Assembly (NCBI RefSeq): GCF_900607225.1 | Contig: NZ_LR027842.1 | Location: forward strand, 926,550 to 990,549 | Direction: 5' to 3' | Length of the DNA stretch: 64,000 nt | From: [Pseudopropionibacterium] massiliense | GTDB taxonomy: Bacteria; Actinomycetota; Actinomycetes; Propionibacteriales; Propionibacteriaceae | Shown: piece by piece, positions 12,509 to 22,518 of the stretch | Layout: each line of letters opens with the position of its first letter | Numbering within the stretch: the first letter of the stretch is position 1 | Translations under genes and position numbers: made by a program | The notes under the pieces: generated by a model | Database searches by the model: none | The model's input: only the letters and a program-made list of their open reading frames with translations | What the model was told of the DNA's origin: nothing

Positions 12509-13107
12509 CGGTCCGCCGCCTTGAGCATCCGGGCCAGGAGCACGCCGGTGATCCGGGCGCTGTCGTCCATGTGCTCGGGGTGGGCGGCGAGCCACCGGTC
12601 CAGCGCCACCACCATGCTCCACGTGAGCTCCACGTGGAGGTCGGCCGGGAGATCCCGCTCGAGCCTCCCGAGGGCGCGGCCGTGCTCCACCATGAGCGTG
12701 CACCACTCACGGGCGGCCCGTTCGAACCGATCCCGCGTCGCCGACGGTGGCGCGTCGCGCAGGTGGAAGATCACGGGAACGGCGGCCAGGTCCTCGTCGC
12801 GGCAGGCCCTGCCGAGGGCCTCCACGAGGGCGAGAACCGTGGGCCAGTAGTTCTCGGCGGTGAGGGCGCCGGGATCGGCCACCTCGATGCGGGCAGCCAG
12901 CAGGGCCAGGCCGTCGGCGAGGGCGGCGTCGAACAGCGCTTCCTTCTCCTGGAAGAAATGGTAGAAGGAGCTGCGGGGGAAGCCGGCCTCCGAGAGGATC
13001 TGCTGCAGGGAAGCGCCGCGGTAACCGTGGCGGGCGAAGTGGGCGCGGGCCGCGCGCATCAGGCGGGCGCGGCGCTCGGGGGCGATGGGTTTCCGGGTGC
13101 GCGGCAT
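12505..13107 (-). CDS. TetR/AcrR family repressor
   Basis: A 200-residue regulator. The N-terminal helix-turn-helix is plain: ARAHFARHGYRGASLQQILSEAG type sequence (start about residue 18) followed by SSFYHFFQEKEALF. The C-terminal helices, with several Trp, would form the ligand pocket. AGGAG precedes the ATG at 13107. It is first in an operon with the disrupted SDR gene and the glycosyltransferase and so probably represses all three; the inducer is unknown. No convincing operator palindrome was found upstream. Confidence 0.9.
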   Translation of the reverse strand: MPRTRKPIAPERRARLMRAARAHFARHGYRGASLQQILSEAGFPRSSFYHFFQEKEALFDAALADGLALLAARIEVADPGALTAENYWPTVLALVEALGRACRDEDLAAVPVIFHLRDAPPSATRDRFERAAREWCTLMVEHGRALGRLERDLPADLHVELTWSMVVALDRWLAAHPEHMDDSARITGVLLARMLKAADR

Positions 13108-13256
13108 CCTCGCTGCTCCTTCGCGTTGATCGGGGGATGGTGCGATGATATCCAGTTCCTGGACCGAAATGTTCATGTATTTTGTCGGGCCGAACCGGGA
13201 GTGTCCTCCCGGTGTTCGTCCCCCGGTCGGGAGGCGAGAGGGTGCCGGAAAACGGC

Positions 13257-13291
13257 CGCGGGGTACCGGAGTGCGTCTCCGGTACCCCGCG
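13257..13291 (-). terminator. Intrinsic terminator after pepA
   Basis: A perfect 15-bp stem (13257-13271 with 13277-13291) with a 5-base loop, followed on the minus strand by CCGTTTT. It starts 21 bases past the pepA stop. Confidence 0.8.
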
Positions 13292-13312
13292 AAGCCGCTG
13301 TGGCCGGAGCCC

Positions 13313-14806
13313 TCAGCTGACCAGTTGGGTCGCCAGTGCCACCAGGGTGCGCACCGCGGCACCGGTGCCGCCGACCGGTGTGCAGCCGTAGGGGGACTCG
13401 TCGTTCCAGGCCGGGCCCGCGATGTCCAGGTGTGCCCAGGAGACACCGTCCGGGATGAAGTGCTGCAGGAAGGCCGCCGCGCTCAGGGCCCCGCCGTAGC
13501 GGCCCTTGCCGCCGGAACGCAGGTCCGCGACATCCGACTTCAACCCCTCACGGATGTCATCGGTGATCGGCAGGTGCCAGAAACCCTCCCCTGCCGCCTC
13601 GGCCGCGTCGAGCAGGCGATCAGCGGTGGCGTCGTCGCTGGCCATGAGCCCGGCGGTGCGTTTCCCGAGGGCCACCATGCAGGCTCCCGTGAGAGTGGCG
13701 ACGTCCACGATCAGGTTCGGGGAGTCGGTGCCGGCACGCCCCAGCGCGTCGGCCATCACGAGGCGGCCCTCGGCGTCGGTGTTGACGTTCTCGACGGTGG
13801 TTCCGTCGAACATGGTGAGCACATCGGCGGAGCGGTAGGCGGTGCCGGATGGAAGGTTCTCGGCCATGGCGGCGTAGGTGGTGACCTTGACCGACAACCC
13901 CAGGGCGGCGATGGCCCGGGTGGCGGCGATCACGGCGGCCGCCCCTGACATGTCGCAGGTCATGGAGGCCATCTGCCCGGCGGGTTTGATGTCCAGGCCG
14001 CCGGAGTCGAAGGTGATGCCCTTGCCCACCAGTCCCAGGTGGAACTTCGCGCCGCGCGGGGCCCAGGTGAGACGAAGCAGGCGCGGGGCTCTCGACGAGC
14101 CGCCGCCCACAGCCAGGATGCCGCCGTAGCCGCCCTTGGCGAGGGCCTTCTCGTCGAGGATCTCGGCCCCGACCTTGAGATCCGAGACGTGGGCCTTGGC
14201 GGATTCCGCGAAGGTCTCGGGGTAGAGCAGGTTGGGTGGGGTGTTGATCCAGTCGCGGGCCTGCACCACGGCGGCCGCGACGACCCCGGCCTCCTCGACG
14301 GATTCCTTGAGCTGGGCGCGCCCGGTCACGAGAGTGATGGCGGCCACGGCGTTCTTCTGGGGCTTCCGGGTGACGCGGGGAATGCGGTATGCGCCCAGCA
14401 CGGCGCCCTCCGCGGCGGCCCGCGCCAGCTCGGGGTCGTGCAGCTCGAGGGAGATGGTGACGTTCAGGTTCTCGACGTCCTTCGTGCCGCTGATCTTCCG
14501 CAGGGCGACCCCGCACGCGTGCCTGAGAGCCGACGGGGTGACATCGACATCACCCAGGCCGACCACGACGAGTCGCTGGGGAACGGGGGGCAGGGCGGCC
14601 AGCGTGCCGAGTTCGCTGCGTGCGCCCAGAGCGACGGCTGCCTCCAGTAGCGGTGACGGGAGTTGCTTGCTCCATGCCTTCTCCAGTTCCGCCGGCACCC
14701 CGACGAGGGTCGGGGTCCCGCCGACGCTGGTGAGGCCGACCACGACGACGTCGGCGTCCCGGTCGATGCTCTTTGCGGTCTTCAGGGCGGGAATGTTGGT
14801 GCTCAC
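13313..14806 (-). CDS. pepA: Leucyl aminopeptidase (M17)
   Basis: Cytosolic hexameric metallo-aminopeptidase that removes N-terminal residues from peptides. The 497-residue protein has the M17 catalytic half with GKGITFDSGGLDIKP (metal and catalytic lysines) and NTDAEGRLVMAD (342-353; metal ligands Asp344 and Glu346, catalytic Arg348). The N-terminal macro-like domain is present, so the length is typical. GTG at 14806 gives the family N-terminus; TAAGCT lies 6 bases before it with no ribosome binding site. Confidence 0.95.
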   Translation of the reverse strand: MSTNIPALKTAKSIDRDADVVVVGLTSVGGTPTLVGVPAELEKAWSKQLPSPLLEAAVALGARSELGTLAALPPVPQRLVVVGLGDVDVTPSALRHACGVALRKISGTKDVENLNVTISLELHDPELARAAAEGAVLGAYRIPRVTRKPQKNAVAAITLVTGRAQLKESVEEAGVVAAAVVQARDWINTPPNLLYPETFAESAKAHVSDLKVGAEILDEKALAKGGYGGILAVGGGSSRAPRLLRLTWAPRGAKFHLGLVGKGITFDSGGLDIKPAGQMASMTCDMSGAAAVIAATRAIAALGLSVKVTTYAAMAENLPSGTAYRSADVLTMFDGTTVENVNTDAEGRLVMADALGRAGTDSPNLIVDVATLTGACMVALGKRTAGLMASDDATADRLLDAAEAAGEGFWHLPITDDIREGLKSDVADLRSGGKGRYGGALSAAAFLQHFIPDGVSWAHLDIAGPAWNDESPYGCTPVGGTGAAVRTLVALATQLVS

Positions 14807-14812
14807 CGGGCC

Positions 14813-14818
14813 AGCTTA
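14813..14818 (-). promoter_or_regulatory. -10 hexamer of pepA
   Basis: TAAGCT on the minus strand, 6 bases before the pepA GTG. Confidence 0.5.
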
Positions 14819-14931
14819 GAGGCTTCGCCGGGGAGTCGCGCGTGGGCCCCGTGAGCGGGATTCCGCGGCTGCGTCGCGCGCGGCGAGGGGAGGTAAGGCG
14901 TCGCAAATCGGGGCTAGGGACCATTACCAAT

Positions 14932-14950
14932 TCAGCTTAAGATACCCTAA
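14932..14950 (+). promoter_or_regulatory. DtxR/IdeR-type iron box of the first siderophore locus
   Basis: TCAGCTTAAGATACCCTAA matches 14 of 19 bases of the DtxR/IdeR consensus, including the whole right CCTAA arm. A TAAGAT hexamer that could be the -10 element lies inside it. It is 89 bases before the first gene of the locus, so iron-loaded DtxR would block transcription of 15039-21374. Confidence 0.6.
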
Positions 14951-15038
14951 CTTTTGTTTGTGGCCGGGTAAACCGTGCGCAACGCCGGCGTCAAGTGACC
15001 GCTTGCCCGATTCCACTGTGTTGTCGGAAGGGAGTTCA

Positions 15039-16780
15039 ATGCTGTTGCAGCATCAATCAGTCGTCAGAGCGGCTGGGGTGGGCGTCCGGTTGTTGGGTTT
15101 CCCGGTGCTCGCGGGCCTGGGAAGTTCCGCTCTGCTCATCTCGGCTGCCTGGATCAATGCCGCGCTGTTCAACGAGCTTCTGGGGCAGCGGCGCCCGGAC
15201 CAGCTCGCGTGGCTGGCCGGGGCCCTCGGAGTCGTCCTGGTGCTGCGTCCCCTGGCCGAGTTCCTGGGGGAGATCGCCCAGAACCGTTCCGGCCTGGTCG
15301 TCAAACGCAACCTGCGGTGCGCACTGCTGGCCAAGTTCGAGGAACTCGGACCGATGCGTTCCGATGCGGGCTGCAGCGGTGCGCTGCACTCCGTCCTCAC
15401 CGACGGCATCGAGGCGGTGGAACCCTACTTCGTGAAGTACCTCTCCCAACTGGTGGTCACGGTGGCCGTCGCCCTGGCCATCACCGTGATGATCGGTGTG
15501 CACAGCGCGCTCATCGCGGGCATCCTCCTGGTCTGTGGCATGGCGGTGGTCGCCATCCCGCGGATCTGGGACAGGGTGCTCGCCGAGCGGGGAAGGGAGC
15601 ACTGGGACGCCTACGAGAACATGAACTCCGACTTCATCGACGCCATGCTGGGAATGACCACGCTCAAGTCCTTCGGGGCGGCCGGATACTACGGGCAGCA
15701 GCTGGAGACGCAGTCCACGCGGCTGCTGGACTCGACCCTCGGCCAGCTCCGGCTCTCCCTGGGCGAGACCGGGCTCAGCGGTGCCATGAAGGTGCTGGGA
15801 CCCGCCGTGGCCCTCGTCCTGGGGATCGGCCAGATCAGAGGGGATCGCTCACCCTCGGGTCGCTCTTCCTGGTGATACTCCTGTCCATCGAGTTGTTCCG
15901 GCCGTTCACCGCCCTCTCCGGCATCTGGCACGAATCCTTCTACGGAATCTCCGCAGCCAGCCAGATGAGCGCGCTGTTCCGGCTGGCGCCCGGTAATCCC
16001 CGGCCATCCGGGGAGGGATGGGGCAAACCCCCGGCGGGGGACATCGAGTTCGACAACGTCGTCTACAGCTACCCGGGAGCCGGGCAACCTGCGCTGGATG
16101 GGGCGTCCTTCCGGATTCCCGCCGGCGCCGTGACCGCGATCGTCGGTCTGTCCGGTTCGGGGAAGTCCACCGCCCTCGGACTGCTGATGGGATTCGATCG
16201 ACCCGCTGAAGGAAGGATCCGCGTCGGCGGGGTGGACCCCGCCACCATTCCCGTCGAACGGTTGATCACCCTGGTGCCGCAGGACCCACTCCTGTTCCCG
16301 GGAACCGTCCGCGAGATTCTCGCCGAGGCCAATCCCGGGGCCGGCGAGGCGCAGATGCTGACCACCCTGGGGACAGCACAGGCCCAGGATCTGAGGACAT
16401 TCGACGCCGGGGAGGAGAACGGCATCCTCGATGTGAGGGTCCTGGAACGGGGAACGAACCTCTCGGGCGGTCAGAAACAGCGGCTGGCGATTGCCCGGGC
16501 GTTGATCAGGGAAACCCCGGTTCTGATCCTGGACGAATCCACCTCGGCCCTGGACTCCCGCACGGAGCAGCGGTTGCTGGCCGGGATCAGGGAGAGACAC
16601 CCGGGTCTGACCCTCATCCTCGTCACCCACCGGATCGACGCCGCATCGAGTGCCGATCACGTCATCGTCATGGAACACGGCCGGGTCGCCTGCCAGGGTT
16701 CCCCGGGGGAACTGCTGGCGGAGCCCGGGAGCCCCTGGGCCGGACTCGTCGCCATGCAAGCCGGACGGGAGGCAGTGTGA
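15039..16780 (+). pseudogene. ABC exporter-type half-transporter (siderophore locus), frameshifted
   Basis: Would be a 580-residue membrane-plus-ATPase half-transporter of the type paired in YbtPQ/IrtAB siderophore importers. The membrane domain reads from the ATG at 15039 (GGGAG before it) to LGIGQIR. The frame then changes near 15839-15842 in a GGGG run and continues as SLTLGSLFLVILLSIELFRP. The ATPase domain is intact: Walker A GLSGSGKST, signature LSGGQKQR, Walker B LILDESTSALD. One added G restores the frame; the span is one base short of a multiple of three. As read, the product loses its ATPase domain. Confidence 0.85.
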
Positions 16781-18509
16781 GAACCGCGATCCGTGAAGTA
16801 CTGCACCTGCTCGGGATGCTGAAAACCTGCCGGGGCCTGTTCGCCGCATCCACGGTGGTCACCATGCTGTCGCAGCTGACGTTGGTGTCGGTCAGCATCA
16901 CATCGGTGTGGATCACCACCACCCTGATCGCCGACCCGGACGCCGGACTGTCGCTGCTGACCGGGGTGCTGTTCGGGGGCGTCGCCTTCCACGCGTTGAG
17001 CCTCCTGCTCGAGGTCTGGTGGTCCCACGAGGTGGCCTACCGGATCCTCCACATCCTCCGGGTCCGGATCTACGCGGCGATCAGGCGCATCGCCCCCCTG
17101 GGGTTGCAGGGAAGAAGAACCGGGGACGTGGCGTCCGCGGCCATGGGTGACGCGGAGACCCTGGAGTGGTTCTACGCGCACACCGCGAGTACTGCCATCT
17201 GCGCGGTCATCAGCCCCGCCCTGATGATCGGCATCCTCTGCTGGCTGGTGGGGCCGATCGGCCTTGTGATGGCGTTCGCGTGCGTGCTGCTGGTCGCCTG
17301 CCCGCTGCTGCTGATGGGAGTCCAGACGCGGCAGGGGATCAGGCTCAGGAAGAGCCTTTCCGACCTGCGCGTCACGGCACTGGACTTCGTGCACGGGCAA
17401 CGGGAGCTGCGCAGCCTGGGAATGGTGGAACGCCAGGGGTCGGCGATCCTGTCGGGAACCGATTCGATCCAGTGGATCAAACTCGGGCAGTCACTGAGGC
17501 AGTCGGTGGAGAAGGCCTGTGGTGGGATCCTCACCGCCGTCGCGACCCTGGTCCTCATAGTTGTCCTGACCGGTGGGGTCATCGATGGCAGGATCGCCCC
17601 GGACATCCTGCCCGTGGCCATCGTGCTGGCCGGGATGAGCATCGCCCCGGTCATCTCCCTGACCGGGATGCTCGCCCGGGTGGGGGAGATCGGCGCCTGT
17701 GCCGGGAGAATCCGGGGAATCCTGGAGGTGGAGGACCCGATCCCCGCGACTCCGGAGACGGGGCTGCGCTCGCGACCCGGCGAGCAGGGAGAGCTCGACC
17801 TCGAATCGGTGTCGTTCGCCTACGGCGACGAGGAGGTGCTGAAGGACGTCACCCTGTCCGTGGAACCGGGACGCTCGATCAGCCTGGTGGGTCCCTCCGG
17901 GGCGGGAAAGACGACCATCGCCAACCTGGTGATGCGATTCCTGGATCCCGGCGAGGGCGAGGTGCGTTTCAACGGCGAGAACCTGCGGGCCGTCGCCCCC
18001 GACGAGCACCGCGAACGACTGGCCCTGGTGCCGCAGGACTGCCACATCTTCGCCGGAACGGCGGCTCCAACCTGTCCCTGGCCCGGCCGGAGGCATCCGA
18101 TGCCCAGCTGTGGGAGGCCCTGGAGAGGGCCGGCCTGGCGGAGATGGTGCGCCGGCTGGGCGGGCTGGAGGCCAGGATCGGCGACCGTGGTGCCAACCTC
18201 TCGGGAGGCGAACGTCAACGCCTCGGGATCGCGCGGGCCTTCCTCCGCGATCCCGAGCTGCTGATCCTGGATGAGCCGCTGGCGAACCTCGACCCGTTCC
18301 TGGAGGCCGAGATCTCGGCGAACATGGCCCGGCTCAGGTCGGACAGGACGACCGTGGTCATCGCCCACCGGCTCACCTCGATCAGGATGGCGGAGAGGAT
18401 CATCGTCCTGAACGACGGGCGGATCGAGGCCAGCGGGAACCATGACGAGCTCCTGGGCAACCCGTTCTACAGGAACCTGCTCGGAACCCAGATCGGGGAC
18501 GAGACATGA
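16777..18509 (+). pseudogene. Second ABC half-transporter of the siderophore locus, frameshifted
   Basis: Partner of the preceding gene, overlapping it by GTGA. It would be 577 residues: six membrane helices, then an ATPase with Walker [10 protein letters not shown], signature LSGGERQR and Walker [12 protein letters not shown]. The frame breaks near 18059, after CHIFAGT: one frame ends soon in Pro/Arg-rich nonsense, the other resumes as [20 protein letters not shown]. One missing base explains it. The break lies between Walker A and the signature, so the product as read cannot hydrolyse ATP. Confidence 0.85.
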
Positions 18510-18540
18510 CCGCTCCCGCCTGCACGGGAAAGGGCGACAC

Positions 18541-19574
18541 GTGATCGCGACCTTCACCGGGAGGGCGTTGCTGAATCTCGGGCTGACGATCCTCCTGATC
18601 CTCGTCGTCATCCTCGGGGTCGTCGTCGGCGCCACCGACATCGGCCTCGAGACGACGCTCAAGGGAATCTGGGCCGCCGTCGGAGGGCAGGGCACCGAGG
18701 CTCTGGGACTGTCCACCGTCGATGCCCAGATCGTGGGTGACGTCCGGTTGCCCCGCGCCATCCTCGGGGCGCTGGCCGGGGCCGGGCTGGCGGTGTGTGG
18801 GTTGGTGGCCCAGTCCCTGCTCAGGAACCCCTGGGGGATCCCTACCTGCTGGGGATCTCCTCGGGTGCCTCCACCGGGGCGGCTATCGTCATGGTGTTCG
18901 GGGCCTCCAGCGCGGCGATCGGCTCCCTGGGAATCACGGGCGGTGCCTTCCTGGGAGCTCTCCTGTCGATCGTCGTCGTCGCCTTCCTGGCCTCTGCCGG
19001 CGGCAGGATCACCGTCAACCGGATCATCTTCGCGGGGATGGCCGTCAGCTACTTCTTCTCCGCTGTCACGAGCCTGACGACCCTGCTGGCCAGGAACGCC
19101 GCCGGGGCCCGGTCGGTGATGTTCTGGATCCTGGGATCGCTGTCCGCGGCGTCCTGGCAGGACGTGTGGCTCGCGGGCCCCGTGACCCTGGCGGCCCTCG
19201 GGGCCTTCACCCTGCTGGGACGCAGAATCGACCTGTTGAACCTGGGCGACGACCAGGCGCGTTCCCTCGGCACATCCCCGGTTCCCTACCGGAACGCCGC
19301 ATTCATCCTGCTGGCCCTCACCGTGGCGGTTCTCGTGTCGGTCACCGGAACCATCGGGTTCGTGGGCCTGATCATTCCCCACCTGGCGAAACTGCTGGTG
19401 GGAACCGTGACGCGACGGGCCCTCCCCGTGGCGGCTCTCAGCGGGGCGATCCTGCTCGTGGCGGCGGACATCGGGGCCCGGATCGTTCTCAGACCCGCGG
19501 AGCTGCCCATCGGGATCCTCACCGCCATCATCGGGACACCGACGCTGATGGTGCTGATCCGCAACCATTCATGA
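18541..19574 (+). pseudogene. FecCD-type iron-siderophore permease, frameshifted
   Basis: Would be a 344-residue permease with about ten membrane helices of the BtuC/FecCD fold (LPRAILGALAGAGLAVCG, later GTIGFVGLIIPHLAK). The frame breaks at about 18835-18838: LLRNP should continue GDPYLLGISSGASTG, which needs one more C in a CCCC run. An ATG at 18506 that overlaps the previous stop (ATGA) opens only 12 codons. Either GTG 18541 is the start, or a further lost base lies between them. Only one FecCD gene is present, so the pore would be a homodimer. Confidence 0.85.
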
Positions 19575-19608
19575 CCATTCCGGAAATGACGAGGACAAGG
19601 AGATATCC

Positions 19609-20597
19609 ATGAAACCCACATCCACGCCCGCCAGGCTGGCCGCGCTGGTGCTGGGGGTCGCGGCCACCGTCACCACGTTCAGCGGCTGCTCCCCGGCGAA
19701 CACCACCGAGACGACCAGCGGCGAGGCCATGACCATGAGCAACTGCGGCAAGAACACGACCTTCACCACCCCACCGTCGAAGGTGCTGTCGCTGGGAGTC
19801 TCGGGGCTGGCCTATCTCTATGCCGCGGGAGCCAAGGAGAAGATCGTCGCCCGGGCCAACGAGTACGGGGAACCAGCCGCCTCGTGGATGGGCGGCGGTG
19901 CCGACGACATCAGGATCGCAGCCGACTCGGGCATGTCCGTCGAGGGGGTGATCGGGCTGCAACCCGACCTGGTCTACGGCGGGGGGTTCGATTCCTCCCA
20001 GCTCCCACCCGAACGCCTGATCGAGAAGGGCATTCCGGCGGTCGTCGACCAACCCGAATGCCACTACCTCTACTCCGATCAGAAGAGGATGAGTCATTCG
20101 ACGCGATCCTCACCGAGGTCTCCCGGCTCGGGAAGGTGCTCGGCACCTCCGACAAGGCCGAGGCCGAGGTCGCAACCCTGAGGGGGGAGCTCGACAGGCT
20201 GGCCAGGGAGAAACCCGGAGCGGGACGGAAAGTGGCCTTCGCATACTACTTCGGCGAGGAGGAAGGCCTCTTCAGTTACGGGGAGGCGGGCGTGATGGGC
20301 GACATGATGAAGTCGCTGGACCTCAGGACGGCGGTGGACCCCAGCTACCACCCCCACCAGGGTCCGATCGCCCCCGAGGCCTTCGTGAAATCCGACGCCG
20401 ACCTGATAGTCGTGCTCCTGGGCATGGGGGGAGCGACCAAGGAATCGACCATGCAGCGGCTACAGGCGATTCCCGGGTTCCAGGACATGAAAGCGGTCAA
20501 GGACGGCAAGATCTTCTACGCCGAGTCCGCCATCGCCTACGCATCCCCGTCGGCCATCCACGGGGCCATCGAACTGGCCTCCAAGATCAAGCAGTAA
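19609..20597 (+). pseudogene. Iron-siderophore substrate-binding lipoprotein, frameshifted
   Basis: Would be a 329-residue class III binding protein. The signal peptide ends in a lipobox with Cys27 (FSGCS), so it would be membrane-anchored outside the cell. AAGGAG precedes the ATG. The frame breaks near 20085-20090: HYLYSDQK goes to nonsense, while the other frame resumes EDESFDAILTEVSRLGK and runs to IELASKIKQ. One missing base explains this, and the 989-bp span is one short of a multiple of three. The second lobe would be lost. Confidence 0.85.
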
Positions 20598-20600
20598 CCC

Positions 20601-21374
20601 ATGGATCTCCCCCTGGAAGCCCGTGGCGTCACAGTCAGCTTCGGCGATTTCACGGCGGTGAAATCCGTCACCTTCGACATCGCCAGGGGAAGGATCGTCG
20701 GCATCGCCGGCCCCAACAGATCCGGCAAGACGACCCTGCTCAAGGCGATCCACGGCGCGCAGCAAATCACCGACGGGACGGTCAGCATCGAGGGGGAGCC
20801 CCTGTCCCGGCTCGGGACCCGGCAGGTGGCACGGAAACTGGCCGTCGTCTCGCAGTTCGAGGACAGCGGGGAACGGATGCGCGTGGCGGACCTCGTGATG
20901 CTGGGCCGGGCGCCCCACCGCCGCGACATCGAGGGCTACAGCCGCCAGGACCACCGGATCGTCGAGGATGCCCTGGCCGCGGTGGGGTTCTCCGGGATCG
21001 CGGACCGCTACGTCCACACCCTCTCCGGAGGGGAGAGACAGCGCATCCTCATCGCCCGGGCGCTGGCGCAGCGATGCGACCTGGTGTTGATGGACGAGCC
21101 CACCAACCATCTGGACATCCGTTACCAGCACCAGATCATGACCTTGGTGCGGGAGGTCGTGGAAACCGCGGTGATCGTTCTCCACGACCTCAACATCGTC
21201 TCGCGGTACTGCGACGAGGTGCTGGTGCTGAGGAGGGGTGAACTGGTGGCCTCGGGGGTGCCGCCAGAGGTGCTGACCACGGAACTCATCGCCGAGATCT
21301 GGGGAACCCGAGCCCTGGAGGTGGAGGACGACGGGGTCAAGCAGTTCGTGTTCCAGGGGTGCGCCGCGCAGTGA
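20601..21374 (+). CDS. Iron-siderophore ABC transporter ATPase (FepC/FecE type)
   Basis: The only intact gene of the first siderophore locus. The 257-residue ATPase has Walker A GPNRSGKTT (37-45), signature LSGGERQR (141-148), Walker B LVLMDEPTNHLD (Asp165, Glu166) and the H-loop in VLHDLN. In Walker A an Arg replaces the usual Gly of GPNGSGKS/T, which is unusual but not disabling by itself. It begins 3 bases after the binding-protein gene. It would energise the FecCD permease; whether it has a working partner now is doubtful. Confidence 0.9.
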   Translation: MDLPLEARGVTVSFGDFTAVKSVTFDIARGRIVGIAGPNRSGKTTLLKAIHGAQQITDGTVSIEGEPLSRLGTRQVARKLAVVSQFEDSGERMRVADLVMLGRAPHRRDIEGYSRQDHRIVEDALAAVGFSGIADRYVHTLSGGERQRILIARALAQRCDLVLMDEPTNHLDIRYQHQIMTLVREVVETAVIVLHDLNIVSRYCDEVLVLRRGELVASGVPPEVLTTELIAEIWGTRALEVEDDGVKQFVFQGCAAQ

Positions 21375-21441
21375 TCCCGGCCTCGGTGAGACCTCCCGTG
21401 GCGTGGCTGGTGGTGCCCGGCCCGACAGGGAGCCGGGTCGT

Positions 21442-21447
21442 TAGCAT
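21442..21447 (+). promoter_or_regulatory. -10 hexamer of the arginase gene
   Basis: TAGCAT, 6 bases before the ATG at 21454. Confidence 0.5.
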
Positions 21448-21453
21448 GGTGGG

Positions 21454-22371
21454 ATGAAACTGACTCTCATCGGAGCCCCCACTGACATCGGCGCCAGTGT
21501 CGCGGGCTGTCGCCTCGGGCCCGGGGCGTTGCGTGTCGCCGGTATCGGGAAGGCCCTGCGGGCCTTCGGAGTGGATGTCCGTGACGCGGGTGACGTCACC
21601 GGGCCGCCGAATCCCCAGACCCCGCCGGTTGACGGCTATCGCCACCTGCCGGAGGTGATCGAGTGGAACCGGGCGGTGCGTGACGCCGTCGCCGCCGAAC
21701 TGGCGGATGGCCGGATGCCGGTGCTGATGGGCGGCGACCACAGCCTCGCCATCGGCAGCATCAGCGCCATCGCCGCGCACTGCCGCAGGGTCGGCAAGAA
21801 GCTGCGCATCATCTGGGTGGACGCCCACGCCGACATCAACACCAACGAGCTCACTCCCTCCGGGAACATCCACGGCATGCCGGTGGCCTGCCTTCTCGGA
21901 GACGGACCGGAGGAGCTGACCGGCATGTCGGACCGGAGGCCCGCCATCGAGGTGGACAACATCCGCCAGGTCGGGCTGCGCAGCGTCGATCCCGGCGAGA
22001 AACGGGTGCTCGTGGATAAGGGCCTCGAGGTGTTCGACATGCGCTTCCTCGACGAGGCCGGCATGCGTCACGCCATGGAACGCGCCCTTCACGACATCGA
22101 CGAGGACACCCACATCCACCTCAGTCTCGATCTCGACTTCGTGGACCCGCAGGTCGCGCCCGGTGTCGGGACCCCCGTCGTCGGGGGACCGACCTACCGG
22201 GAGGCGCAGCTGGCCATGGAGATGATCGCCGACACCGGGAGGCTGGGCTCCATCGACCTCGTCGAGATCAACCCGGCGCTCGACATCCGCAACACCACCG
22301 CCGAACTCGCCGTCGACCTCGTCGAGAGCCTGTTCGGCAAATCCACCCTGCTTCGTTTCACCGAGGCCTGA
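21454..22371 (+). CDS. rocF: Arginase
   Basis: Hydrolyses L-arginine to ornithine and urea. The 305-residue protein has all the binuclear manganese ligands: His96 in GGDHS, Asp123, His125 and Asp127 in DAHAD, and Asp226 and Asp228 in DLDFVDP. SGNIHGMP gives the substrate-carboxylate loop. Agmatinases share the fold, but the early VAGCRLGPGALR and NIHGMP stretches fit arginase. No urease or arginine permease is nearby. The gene stands alone, with a leaderless-type promoter and a hairpin after it. Confidence 0.93.
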   Translation: MKLTLIGAPTDIGASVAGCRLGPGALRVAGIGKALRAFGVDVRDAGDVTGPPNPQTPPVDGYRHLPEVIEWNRAVRDAVAAELADGRMPVLMGGDHSLAIGSISAIAAHCRRVGKKLRIIWVDAHADINTNELTPSGNIHGMPVACLLGDGPEELTGMSDRRPAIEVDNIRQVGLRSVDPGEKRVLVDKGLEVFDMRFLDEAGMRHAMERALHDIDEDTHIHLSLDLDFVDPQVAPGVGTPVVGGPTYREAQLAMEMIADTGRLGSIDLVEINPALDIRNTTAELAVDLVESLFGKSTLLRFTEA

Positions 22372-22410
22372 GGCATCGGATCACCCCGGGCAACGGGGCA
22401 TGACCACACC

Positions 22411-22459
22411 GGGCCCACCGCTTCGTGGCCGGGCTTTCCCGCCTGGAAGCGGTGGGCCC
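22411..22459. terminator. Hairpin between convergent arginase and 22519 genes
   Basis: A perfect 14-bp stem (22411-22424 with 22446-22459) with a 21-base loop that can itself pair, placed between two convergent genes. A bidirectional terminator is likely. Confidence 0.6.
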
Positions 22460-22518
22460 AGTGGCGGGGGCGTGACCTGCGGCCGGTCCGCTGGGCGGAA
22501 ACGGCCGGAGCAGGGGTA

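Noticed and set aside
13145..13185. AT-rich stretch upstream of the tetR at 13107 as a possible operator
   Set aside because: Only a few bases on each side can pair (AAAT/ATTT with a mismatched core), well below the clear palindromes at 57760-57783.
15839..15842. G-run in the ABC gene as a phase-variation switch
   Set aside because: A run of four G is too short for efficient slippage, and the other lesions in the locus do not share one repeat type; decay or sequencing error is simpler.
15039..18509. CydDC glutathione/cysteine exporter
   Set aside because: The domain layout is similar, but the following FecCD permease, iron-type binding protein, ATPase and upstream iron box indicate siderophore transport; no cydAB is nearby.
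22411..22459. Riboswitch or structured RNA
   Set aside because: A simple long stem between two convergent gene ends; a terminator explains it.
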